Source: DATARH01 sp035550515
GTDB taxonomy: Bacteria; Pseudomonadota; Alphaproteobacteria; ATCC43930; CGMCC-115725
Direction: 5' to 3'
NCBI GenBank assembly: GCA_035550515.1
Contig: DASZOZ010000010.1
Coordinates: forward strand, 31,413 to 95,412
Length of the DNA: 64,000 nucleotides
Under the pieces are notes generated by a model. It worked only from the letters and a program-made list of their open reading frames with translations. It was not told the DNA's origin and searched no databases. Position 1 is the stretch's first letter. Every line of letters begins with the position of its first letter. The position numbers and the translations under genes are program-made. Positions 1 through 8,600 of the stretch are shown here, one piece after another.

Positions 1-676
1 CCTGTCGGTTGGCGGCGAGCGCGGCACGGACGGAGGAGCCGCCCGCCGGCGTACCGGTATCGATGTCGATCATTGTCGCGGCGCGGGTCTCTTCGAGGTG
101 CAGGCTGCCGCCGTCGGCGAGGGCGAGGCTCGGTGCCAGCGCGGTTTCGAGGAGCGCTGCCAGATCCGCCGGCCCGTCCGGTTCGCTCCGCAGCGCGATT
201 TCCGCGGTCGGAAACACATGGCGGAGGTCGGCGAGGGCGGCGGCATCATCGACCATGACCCGCACCGGCAGGGCCGGCAGGCGCAGTGCCAGCGCGGCAC
301 CGAGGCCGGGCGCGGGAAAGAGCTGGCGTGGCGGTTCCAGGCGGTCGGGTAGGGCAGGGGGATCGGCAATCTTCGCCGTCAAGCGCGGCGCCTTGTCCTG
401 CCAGGCCTCGCGCCGGACCTCCACGACAAGCCGCAGGCCCTCGATCAACGCGACCCCCGCCGGCGCGTCCCGCAACGGCAGAAAGCCGGACCGTTCGTCG
501 CCGATATCCACGAATGCCGCATCGAGCGCCGGGACGACGCGCACCACCCGGCCGAGATGCCGGCTGCCGAGCGGCTTGGTGTCGCCGCGCTCGACATAAA
601 CCTCGCGCGCCTCGCCGCCCTCCAGCCAGGCGGCGCGCCATTCCCCCGGTCCCGCGCCGATCAGCAGCTCGCCCAT
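1..676 (-). CDS. rng: Ribonuclease E/G family protein, N-terminal part (3' end beyond the window)
   Basis: Endoribonuclease of the RNase E/G family, acting in rRNA maturation and mRNA turnover. The visible 225 residues begin MGELLIGAGPGEWRAAWLEG. They show the S1-like N-terminal segment (AAFVDIGDERSGFLPL) and, near the cut, the family signature TMIDIDTGT that precedes the catalytic region. The frame runs off the left edge, so the catalytic aspartates and any Zn-link cannot be checked. The ATG lies inside the 3' end of maf (16-base overlap), so the two are probably translationally coupled. The N-terminal spacing suggests the short RNase G-like form found in alphaproteobacteria, but the full length is not visible. 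Confidence 0.85.
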   Translation of the reverse strand, partial: MGELLIGAGPGEWRAAWLEGGEAREVYVERGDTKPLGSRHLGRVVRVVPALDAAFVDIGDERSGFLPLRDAPAGVALIEGLRLVVEVRREAWQDKAPRLTAKIADPPALPDRLEPPRQLFPAPGLGAALALRLPALPVRVMVDDAAALADLRHVFPTAEIALRSEPDGPADLAALLETALAPSLALADGGSLHLEETRAATMIDIDTGTPAGGSSVRAALAANRQ

Positions 677-1242
677 CGGTAGCCGAGACCGCCGAGCAGC
701 TGCGCCGTCTCGAACAGCGGCAGGCCGACCACGTTCGAGTAGGAGCCCTGCATCCAGGACACCAGCGCCGCCGCCCGACCCTGGATCGCGTAGCCGCCGG
801 CTTTGCCGCGCCACTCGCCGGTGGCGATGTAACCGGCGATTTCCGGTTCCGATAATCGCTTCAACGCGACCTGGCTGACCACGCGCCGCGTTGCGACCCG
901 CCCGTCGGGCGCGAACACGGCGATGCCGCCGTAAACCCGATGCCGGCGTCCCGAGAGCAGCGCGAGAAACGCCCGTGCCTCTCCTTCGCCTTGCGGCTTG
1001 CCGAGGATGCGGCGACCGCAGGCGACAACCGTATCGGCCGCCAACACAAAGGCTTCTCGATGCCGCGGCCGCACCGCCTCGGCCTTGGCGCGCGCCAGCC
1101 GCATGACATGCGCCGCGGGCAGCTCGCCCTTCAGCGGCGCCTCGTCGATTTCCGCCGGGTCGACCGCATCGGGGACCATCCCGATCTGGCGCAGCAGTTC
1201 GAGCCGGCGCGGCGAGGCGGAAGCAAGGACCAGCTTGGACAT
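661..1242 (-). CDS. maf: Maf family nucleoside triphosphate pyrophosphatase
   Basis: Maf/YhdE/YceF house-cleaning pyrophosphatase that hydrolyses dTTP/UTP or modified nucleotides to monophosphates in the cytoplasm. The 193 residues begin MSKLVLASASPRR with the SASPRR phosphate-binding motif. They continue with PAEIDE, the catalytic AADTVV block and GKPQ, then SGRRHRVYGG. An in-frame ATG 33 bases upstream would add an Arg-rich stretch absent from the family, so the start at 1242 is preferred. It lies 55 bases after the UPF0262 gene and overlaps the RNase gene that follows. In many alphaproteobacteria infA sits just upstream of maf; the 55-base gap here cannot hold it. Confidence 0.92.
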   Translation of the reverse strand: MSKLVLASASPRRLELLRQIGMVPDAVDPAEIDEAPLKGELPAAHVMRLARAKAEAVRPRHREAFVLAADTVVACGRRILGKPQGEGEARAFLALLSGRRHRVYGGIAVFAPDGRVATRRVVSQVALKRLSEPEIAGYIATGEWRGKAGGYAIQGRAAALVSWMQGSYSNVVGLPLFETAQLLGGLGYRWASC

Positions 1243-1297
1243 CCGAAAAACGTAACGTATGCGCCGCGCCCGCAAAAGCAGCGCGGCCGGTATCGCC

Positions 1298-1759
1298 TCA
1301 CGCCCGCAGGTGCAGCACGCAGATCAGCGTGAAGAGGCGCCGGCCGGTATCGTGATCGACCGCGATCTTCTCGGCCAGGCGGTCGATGAGCAGCGCCGAG
1401 CCTTCGTTGTGCAGGGCGCGGCGCCCGGCGTCGATGGCCTCGACCTGGGAGAGGTTCTGGCGCCGCAGCGCGTCGTAATAGCTCTCGCAGACGACGTAGT
1501 AGTCCTTGACGATGCGGCGGAACGGGCCGAGCCCGATCTGCACTGTCTCGGTGGAATCGTCGGCGCCGGTGATGTCGATCAGCAGCCGGTTCTCCTCGAT
1601 CGCCAAATGCAGCCTGAACGGCCCGGTCTGGCCCGATGCCGGCGAAAAGCTGTTCTCGTGCAGCAGATCGGCGATCGCGGCGCTGCGCTCGCTCTCGATT
1701 TCCGGGCTGCGCCGGACGACGCTGCGCTCGTCGAGGGTGATGGCCGCGATGCGGTTCAT
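1298..1759 (-). CDS. UPF0262 family protein
   Basis: 153-residue protein of the uncharacterised UPF0262 family, found almost only in alphaproteobacteria beside hisD. It begins MNRIAAITLDE and contains the conserved stretches LLHENSF, GPFRRIVKDYY and CESYYDA, ending with the HNEG...LIDRLAEKI and LFTLICVLHLR regions. Its ATG overlaps the hisD stop codon (ATGA), which indicates translational coupling, and the context (his, murA, maf) says housekeeping. No catalytic residues are recognised and no function is known to me. A longer in-frame start would run backward into hisD and is rejected. Confidence 0.88.
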   Translation of the reverse strand: MNRIAAITLDERSVVRRSPEIESERSAAIADLLHENSFSPASGQTGPFRLHLAIEENRLLIDITGADDSTETVQIGLGPFRRIVKDYYVVCESYYDALRRQNLSQVEAIDAGRRALHNEGSALLIDRLAEKIAVDHDTGRRLFTLICVLHLRA

Positions 1760-3060
1760 GTGCCGTCCGCACGGTTGAGCCGGACCGACAGCGACAGCGC
1801 ATGCGCGTCGAGCCCTTCGGCCTCGGCCAGGCGGATCGCCGCCGGCGCCAGCGCGGCCAGCCCGGCGGCGTCGCATCCCACGAACGTGGTGCGCTTGAGG
1901 AAGTCGAACACGCTGAGGCCCGATGCAAACCGCGCGCTGCGCGCCGTCGGCAGCACATGGTTCGGGCCGGCGATGTAGTCACCGACCGCCTCCGGCGCAT
2001 AGCGGCCGAGGAAGATCGCGCCGGCGTGATGAATGCGCGCGGCGAGCGCATACGGATCATCGACCGCGAGTTCGAGATGCTCGGGAGCGATCCGGTCGAC
2101 CAGGCGCACGGCCTCACCCCAATCGTGGACAATGACGATCGCGCCGTTAGTTTCCCAGCTCTGCCGGGCGATCGCGGCGCGCGGCAAGGTGGCGAGATGT
2201 CCGGCTACCGCGGTCTCCACCCGGGCCGCAAAGCCGGCATCGTCGGTGATCAGGACCGCTTGCGCCGAGATGTCGTGTTCGGCCTGCGACAGCAGATCGG
2301 CGGCGATCCAGCCAGGGTCGTTGCGGGCATCCGCCACCACCAGGATTTCCGACGGTCCGGCGATCATGTCGATGCCGACCCGGCCGAAGACCCGTCGCTT
2401 GGCGGCGGCGACGTAAGCGTTGCCCGGACCGACGATCTTGTCGACCGGCGCAATCGCGGCGGTGCCGTAGGCCAGCGCCGCGACCGCTTGCGCCCCGCCG
2501 ACGCGGTAGATCTCGTCGACGCCGACCAGTTGCGCCGCGGCCATGACCAGCGGGTTGAGCACGCCGTCCGGCGTCGGCACCACCATGACCAGCCGCGCGA
2601 CGCCCGCCGTCTTGGCCGGGATCGCGTTCATCAGCACCGATGACGGATAGGCCGCGGTGCCGCCCGGCACGTAAAGCCCGGCGCTGGCCAGCGGTCGCCA
2701 CCGCATGCCCAGCCGCACGCCGTCGGCATCGACATAGTCCAACGATTGCGGCAATTGCCGGCGGTGGAAATTTTCGATGCGTTCCGCCGCGAGGCGCAGT
2801 GCCGCCACCGTGTCGGTCGGGGCTTGCGCGGCGCTGGCAGCGATGTCTTCGCGCGTCAGCCGCAACCGCTGCGGCGGCAGTGTCACCCGGTCGAACCGTG
2901 CGGTGTAGTCGACCAGCGCGGCGTCGCCGCGCGCGGCGACATCGGCGATGATCGCGGCGACCGCGTCGTCGACGTCGGCATCGGTCTCGCGCTTTGCGGC
3001 GAGGAGCGCCGCGAAGGCCGCCTCGAACCCCGGATCGCCGGTGGAGAGGGTGAGGGCCAT
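1756..3060 (-). CDS. hisD: Histidinol dehydrogenase
   Basis: Zinc-dependent, NAD-dependent enzyme for the last two steps of histidine synthesis, L-histidinol to L-histidine (EC 1.1.1.23). The 434 residues are the usual family length. Signatures seen: the GPSEILVVAD loop, the zinc ligands in LLSQAEHDISAQ, the catalytic Glu-His pair in APEHLEL, and the C-terminal region YIAGPNHVLPT...SGLSVFDFLKR. The chosen ATG at 3060 gives MALTLSTGDPGFEAAF; the frame stays open upstream, but that stretch lies over hisG and is not conserved coding. It starts 8 bases after hisG and its stop overlaps the UPF0262 start. Confidence 0.96.
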   Translation of the reverse strand: MALTLSTGDPGFEAAFAALLAAKRETDADVDDAVAAIIADVAARGDAALVDYTARFDRVTLPPQRLRLTREDIAASAAQAPTDTVAALRLAAERIENFHRRQLPQSLDYVDADGVRLGMRWRPLASAGLYVPGGTAAYPSSVLMNAIPAKTAGVARLVMVVPTPDGVLNPLVMAAAQLVGVDEIYRVGGAQAVAALAYGTAAIAPVDKIVGPGNAYVAAAKRRVFGRVGIDMIAGPSEILVVADARNDPGWIAADLLSQAEHDISAQAVLITDDAGFAARVETAVAGHLATLPRAAIARQSWETNGAIVIVHDWGEAVRLVDRIAPEHLELAVDDPYALAARIHHAGAIFLGRYAPEAVGDYIAGPNHVLPTARSARFASGLSVFDFLKRTTFVGCDAAGLAALAPAAIRLAEAEGLDAHALSLSVRLNRADGT

Positions 3061-3068
3061 CGCTGGAT

Positions 3069-3761
3069 CTAGGCCGACGCCTTGGTCTTCTTCGCCGCGG
3101 CGACCGCGTCGCGAAACGCCTCGATCCAGGACGCGACCTCGTCGGGTCTGGTCTTCAAGGCGGTGCGGTTGACGATCAGCCGGGACGTCACGTCGGCAAT
3201 GTGCTCGATCTCGACCAGACCGTTGGCCTTGAGCGTCGAGCCAGTCTGCACCAGGTCGACGATATGCCGGCACAACCCGATGACCGGCGCCAGCTCGACC
3301 GCGCCGTTCAGCTTGATGACCTCGGCCTGGACGCCGCGCGCGGCGAAATGGCGGCGCGTGACCTCCGGATACTTGCTGGCGACCCGGATGTGGCTCCAGC
3401 TGCGCGGGTCTTCCTGGCCGACCCAGTCCTTGGGGGCCGCGATCATCATCCGGCAATGGCCGATATCGAGGTCGAGCGGCGCGTAGATGTCCGAATAGTC
3501 GAATTCCATCAGCACGTCGTTGCCGGCGACCCCGATATGCGCCGCGCCGAACGCGACGAACGTCGCGGCGTCGAACGCGCGCACGCGGATCAGGTCGAGG
3601 CCGGGGTCGGAGGTGGCGAAACGGAGCTGCCGTGCCGACGGGTCGTCAAACGCCGGCTCGGGTTCGATGCCGGCGCGGCGCAGCAGCGGCATCACCTCGG
3701 TCAGGATGCGGCCGTTGGGCAGCGCCATGATCAGCTTGTCGTCGTTGGCGGCGCGCATCAT
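3069..3761 (-). CDS. hisG: ATP phosphoribosyltransferase, short form
   Basis: First enzyme of histidine biosynthesis, joining ATP and PRPP (EC 2.4.2.17). About 230 residues with LIMALPNGRI at the N terminus, the GVAGNDVLMEF region and the PRPP-loop region around DLVQTGSTLKANGL. It lacks the C-terminal regulatory domain of the long form, so it should be the short HisG that works with the HisZ subunit; no hisZ is in the window. Two adjacent ATGs (3761 and 3758) overlap the end of the DUF2948 gene, making the exact start uncertain by one residue. It is followed closely by hisD. Confidence 0.93.
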   Translation of the reverse strand: MMRAANDDKLIMALPNGRILTEVMPLLRRAGIEPEPAFDDPSARQLRFATSDPGLDLIRVRAFDAATFVAFGAAHIGVAGNDVLMEFDYSDIYAPLDLDIGHCRMMIAAPKDWVGQEDPRSWSHIRVASKYPEVTRRHFAARGVQAEVIKLNGAVELAPVIGLCRHIVDLVQTGSTLKANGLVEIEHIADVTSRLIVNRTALKTRPDEVASWIEAFRDAVAAAKKTKASA

Positions 3762-4210
3762 GGCGTATCGCCGGTGCTGTGGTCGGGTTGCCACGCCGTC
3801 GGCCACGCTTCGCCGAGATCGGTGGCGAAGACGCGGATCGCCGCGATGCCGAGCCGCATGCCCGGGCTGCCGGAAAAGTCGAGTTCGAGCGTGCCGCCTC
3901 GCTCGCCCGGCCGCAAGGCCAGCAGCGACAGGATCCGCTCGTCGTCGCGCCGCCGGAAACCGCGGTAAGACACGCTGTCGACAGCCTCGATGGTGACCGC
4001 GCAGAGCCTTCGCTCGAAGGCCGGCTCACCGTCCGCGCCGTTCGGTTTGGCCTCCCAGCGGAAGCGGTTCGCGACCAGCGTAAAGCGCTTCGCGTCGCGG
4101 TCGTAGGTCAGGTCCCTGACCGCGATCAGCGCGTCTTGCAGGACCGCCGAAAGGACCGCGAGATCATCGGCATCCTCGGCGCGCAACCGGAGCGGAGCGT
4201 CAGGTGCCAC
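3758..4210 (-). CDS. DUF2948 family protein
   Basis: 150-residue protein of the uncharacterised DUF2948 family, which in alphaproteobacteria sits between murA and hisD. Recognisable parts are PLRLRAEDADDLAVLSAVLQDA at the N terminus (read here in two pieces, PLRLRAEDADDLAV and LSAVLQDALI), a central RFTLVANRFRWE strand and the LLALRPGE segment. It has no signal peptide or membrane segment, so it is probably cytoplasmic. Its ATG lies within the 3' end of murA (11-base overlap) and its stop overlaps the hisG start. Function unknown; position implies co-expression with cell-wall and histidine genes. Confidence 0.85.
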   Translation of the reverse strand: MAPDAPLRLRAEDADDLAVLSAVLQDALIAVRDLTYDRDAKRFTLVANRFRWEAKPNGADGEPAFERRLCAVTIEAVDSVSYRGFRRRDDERILSLLALRPGERGGTLELDFSGSPGMRLGIAAIRVFATDLGEAWPTAWQPDHSTGDTP

Positions 4211-5486
4211 CGCTCACCCGTTCGATGCGCGCGCCGCAGGCGGCAAGTTTCTCCTCGAGCCGCTCGTAGCCGCGGTCGAGATGGTGCACGCCGCTGATCA
4301 TCGTCTCGCCCTCGGCCACGAGGCCGGCGATGACGAGCGACACCGAGGCGCGCAGGTCGGTCGCCATGACCGGCGCGCCGGTCAGCCGCTTGACCCCCCG
4401 CACCAGCGCCGACGGCCCTTGCACGTTGATGTTCGCGCCGAGCCGCATCAGTTCGGGGACGTGCATGAAACGGTTCTCGAAAATCGTTTCGGTAATCATG
4501 GCCGCGCCGTCGGCGATCGTCATCAGCGCCATCACCTGCGCTTGAAGATCGGTCGGAAAGCCGGGGTATGGCTCGGTCATCACGTCGACGCCGTCGATGC
4601 GGCCGGTGCTGCGGCGGACCAGGATGCCGCCCTCGGCCTCACGCATGCGAATATCGGCATGTTCGAGAATACGCACCACCGCCTCGATATGGTCCAGCCG
4701 GCCGCCTTCGAGCCGCACCTCGCCGCCGGCGGCGGCAACCGCCATGATATAGGTACCGGTCTCGATCCGGTCAGGGATCACCGAATGACGCACGCCATGC
4801 AAGCTCGGCATGCCGCGCACGGTCAGACGGTCGGTGCCGATGCCCTCGATCCGCGCGCCCATCGCGTTAAGGCAGATCGCGAGGTCGGTGATCTCCGGCT
4901 CGCGGGCCGCGTTGATCAACGCGCTCTCGCCCTCCGCGAGCGCGGCTGCCATCAGGATGTGCTCGGTCGCCCCGACCGAGACGCTGGGAAAGGCAATTTC
5001 CGAGCCTTTGAGGCCGTTGGGGGCGCGCGCCTCGATATACCCGCCCTGCAGTTCGACCTCGGCGCCGAGGCGCTGCAGCCCCTTGATATGCAGGTCGACC
5101 GGCCGCACCCCGATCTCGTCGCCGCCCGGTAGCGAGACGCGCGCCGCGCCGCACCGCGCGACCAGGGGGCCGAGCACGAGAAATGACGCCCGCATCTTGC
5201 GCACGATCTCATAGGGCGCGGTGGTCGAGGTGATGTTGCGCGCGGACAGTTCGAGGACGTGCGACGGCATGCCCGGCCCGGCCCGCCGCAGCGTCACCGT
5301 GACGCCATGCTGCGACAGCAGCTCGGCCATGGTTCGGATGTCGGCGAGTTCCGGCAGGTTGGCCAGCACCACCGGCTCGTCGGTCAGCAGGCTCGCGGCC
5401 ATCAGCGGCAGCGCGGCGTTTTTCGCGCCGGCGATCGGGATCGTGCCGGATAGCGGCAAGCCCCCGCGAACCAGGATTTTATCCAT
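4200..5486 (-). CDS. murA: UDP-N-acetylglucosamine 1-carboxyvinyltransferase with Asp in place of the fosfomycin-target Cys
   Basis: First committed step of peptidoglycan synthesis: transfers enolpyruvate from PEP to UDP-GlcNAc (EC 2.5.1.7). The 428 residues match the family length, with GAKNAALPLMAASLL near the N terminus and RPVDLHIKGL in the active-site loop. The loop reads SLPGGDEIGVRP, so Asp123 occupies the place of the Cys (Cys115 in E. coli) that fosfomycin alkylates. The codon is GAC at 5118-5120. Known Asp-type MurA enzymes are active and fosfomycin-resistant, so resistance is predicted here (inference). It is the first gene of the minus-strand operon ending in the RNase E/G gene. 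Confidence 0.95.
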   Translation of the reverse strand: MDKILVRGGLPLSGTIPIAGAKNAALPLMAASLLTDEPVVLANLPELADIRTMAELLSQHGVTVTLRRAGPGMPSHVLELSARNITSTTAPYEIVRKMRASFLVLGPLVARCGAARVSLPGGDEIGVRPVDLHIKGLQRLGAEVELQGGYIEARAPNGLKGSEIAFPSVSVGATEHILMAAALAEGESALINAAREPEITDLAICLNAMGARIEGIGTDRLTVRGMPSLHGVRHSVIPDRIETGTYIMAVAAAGGEVRLEGGRLDHIEAVVRILEHADIRMREAEGGILVRRSTGRIDGVDVMTEPYPGFPTDLQAQVMALMTIADGAAMITETIFENRFMHVPELMRLGANINVQGPSALVRGVKRLTGAPVMATDLRASVSLVIAGLVAEGETMISGVHHLDRGYERLEEKLAACGARIERVSGGT

Positions 5487-5629
5487 GCCCTACGGCTCCC
5501 ATGCGCGTGTTCAAGGCAAACACGACGCCCCGGTGATCGGCCGTCTCTCTCGCGCAAGCTTTTACTGAAGCGCCTCGCCGCGCTCAACCCCGCGGCACGC
5601 TTGCCTGTCCCGGCGGCAAAAGGGGAGCC

Positions 5630-5656
5630 GGGGCCCGCCTCGGCGAGGCAGGCCCC
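5630..5656 (-). terminator. Putative terminator hairpin after the beta-helix protein gene
   Basis: A 13-base inverted repeat (5630-5642 against 5644-5656, one mismatch, core GGGGCC...GGCCCC). It lies about 20 bases past the stop codon of the large repeat protein. On the minus strand it is followed by a short pyrimidine run (CCCCTTTT). It would also separate this gene from murA transcription. The T-tract is weak, so termination is inferred from the stem and its location. Confidence 0.5.
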
Positions 5657-5676
5657 GATCGAATGTGCCGTTCGGG

Positions 5677-8600
5677 CTAGGAGAAGATGCCGGTATCGAC
5701 GTGCGTCACGCCGGCCAGCACGACCGAGGTATGGTCGGGGAAGGTCAGGACGGTGTTCCCGCCGACGACCTGGGACGACGCGATCACCGACGCTTCGCTG
5801 GTCGGATTCTGCCCGACAAACTTCAATTGCCCCGACCCCTCGTTGAAGCCGACCACGGTATCGGTTCCCTGATCGGCGTCGTAGAGGGTGCCGGTGGCGC
5901 CGGCGGCGAAGGTGATCGGGCCTTGGACGATCGCGCCGGGGTCGAGCTGCAAGGTGCCGTTGGTGATGGTCGGCGCCGTGACGGTCTGGCCCGAGGCGAC
6001 GTGCTGCGTGCCGGGGGTCGCGGCCAACGGCGTCACCGTGGCGCCGTTCAGCTGCCAGACCACACTCTGGCCGTTGGCGTTGACCCACAGTAGCTCGCTA
6101 TTGCCCGAGGCGGTATAGTCGCCGACCCCTTCGAGCGACCAGGTCGGCCCCATGTTCCCGACCGGGGTGACGATCTGGCCGATGACGCCGTTGGTCATTT
6201 GCCAGATCTGGACGTCGTTGTTCTTGTCGACCCAGACGATGTCGTTGTCTGTACTGCCGCTGCCGATGCCGTTGAAATGGCCGACGCCGGCGACGCGCCA
6301 CTCGGCGCCGATCTGGCCGACGTTGTCGTTCAGGGTGACCAGGTCGGGCCCGTTCAGCGACCAGTCCTGCACCACCCCGGTATTGCTTTCCCACAGCACG
6401 CCGCTGCTTCCGGTGCCGTAGAAATCGCCCGTCGCCACCGGGTTCCACTCGACGCCGATCTGCCCGGAGGAGATGCTGAAGCCGGACAGGTTGGTCCCGT
6501 CCATCGACCAGATCGCGACTTGGCCGGCATCGGTGCCGCTCTCGGCGTGCCACAGGATGTCGGCATTGCCGTCGCCGTTGAAATCGCCGGTCGCGCCGAC
6601 CTGCCATTCGGCGCCCATCTGGCCGGAGGGGATGCCGAAACCGACCAGCTGCGCGTTGCTCAGCTCCCAGATCGCCGCCTGTCCGCCGGTGCCGTTGGTC
6701 CACAGCGCGTCGGCATTGCCGTCGCTGTTGAAGTCGGCCATGCCGACCGCGGTCCACTCGCCGCCCATCTGCGCGCCGGGGATCGTCGTCTGGGTCACCC
6801 CACTGCCGTCTTCGGTCGCGAGCGCCAATTGCTGCTGGCCGCTCGGCAGGCCGCTGACCTGGCCGGCGACGCTCGCCAGGCCGGCGAAGGTGCCGGTGCC
6901 GATGCTGCGCACGATCGCGCCGCCATTGGGCAACGGCACGCCCAGCTGATCGACCCCGATCTTGTTGTTGAGCAGCGGGTTGTCGCCGGTGCCGGCCAAC
7001 ACTGTGATGGCGTCGCCGGTGTTGCCGGCGATCACGTTCTCGGTGTTGCCGCTGGCATTCGGGCTGGCGTCGCCGCCGATCGTATTGTTGTAGGTCGAGC
7101 CGCCGATCAGGATGCCGCCGGCGCCGTTCGGCAGGGCCGGGTTCACCGGCGGGCCAAGCCCGCTCACCCCGGTGCCGACCATGTTGAACGGCGTGATCTG
7201 GTTGTCGTGCGCCTGCCCGACGATCGCGATCCCGTAGCCCTTGTTGCCCGAGAAGGCCTGGTTCGGGATGATCGACGGGACATTGCCGCCGATCACGTTG
7301 TTGTTCGCGTTGCCGGTGATCAAGAGGCCGTCGCCGCCATTGGGCAGCGGCGCGTTGCCGGCGGTGACGAGACCGACGATGTTGGGGTCGATCTGCACGC
7401 CGCTGGCGTTGCCGGCGAGCTCGATGCCGTTGTTGGTGTTGCCCGAGAAGACGTTGGTCTGCAGCACATTGGCGCCGGCGCCGCTGGAATCGTCGGAGGT
7501 GATCAGGATGCCGTCATTGCCGTTGGGCGCCGCCGGCCCGAACGCCAGCCCGCCGCCAAAGGTGTTGAAGCTGGTAAAGCCGCTCGCCGTGCCGCTGACC
7601 TGGATGCCGTTGAGCCCGTTGCCGGAGCTCACGTTCCCCAGCGGGATGACGCCGCCGACCGTGGTGGTCTGCGACGAACCGTCGACGAGGATGCCGTTCA
7701 GCTGGTTGGCGACGACGCTGGCATTGTTGGCGCCGACCCCGAAGAAGTTGGCCTGGACCGTGACGTTGTCCGAATCGGTGACGTGCAGCCCGTTGCCGCC
7801 GTTGCCGCTGACCACGTTGTAGTAGTTGAACGGCGTCCGGTTGACGCTGCCCGGATCCGGGCTGCCGGGAGGGTTGAGCAACGATGTGCCGATCAGCGAG
7901 TTGTTGTCCGCTCCGTTGATCCAGACACCGTCGCCGCCATTGCCGAGCGGCTTGCTGCCGTCGGCGGTCGTGCCGATAAAATTGCCGCTGAGGGTGTTGT
8001 TTTCCGACCCGGTGTCGATCAGGACGCCGGACTGGGTGTTGCCCGAGATCAGATTGCCCAAAGGCGGCGTGACAAAGGTCGGCACGGCGCCGCCTTCGGT
8101 GCCGGTCGGGTTGTTGGCCGTGCCGCTCGTCGCATCGATATAGGCGGCGCCGCCGATCGTGTTGTTGGCGGAACCCCCGGTGATGTCGATGCCGTTGCGG
8201 CCGTTGGCGATCGCCGACAAGCCGGTCGGGTCGGTGCCGATGCGGTTGACGATGATGGTGTTGCCCGACGAGCCGAACAGCGTGATGCCGTTGCCGCCAT
8301 TGCCGGAAATGACGTTGCCGACGACGCCGGCAGCGGCCGTCGTGCCCAAAGAGGAGGTCGGGTTGACGCCGATCTGGTTGTTGGTGGAGGTCTGCGTGAC
8401 CAGCACGCCGTCCAGCGCGTTGCCGGCCGCCTGGCCGGACAGGTCGAGGCCGATATAGTTGTTGTTGAGGGTGATCGAGCCCGCCACCAGGGTCACGCCG
8501 TTGCCGCCCAGGCCGCCGGCATCGGTCAGCGATAGCCCCAGCAGCTGCGAACCGTCCGAGCCGGTATCGAAAACCAGACCGCTGTTGCCGGCGAAATCGA

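Noticed and set aside
1243..1297. Expected infA between UPF0262 and maf
   Set aside because: The gap is only 55 bases, too short for the roughly 72-codon gene.
6020..8500. Repeated GC-rich motifs resembling a CRISPR or tandem repeat array
   Set aside because: They are coding repeats of the beta-helix/VCBS protein in one open frame, vary in length and sequence, and lack uniform repeats and spacers.
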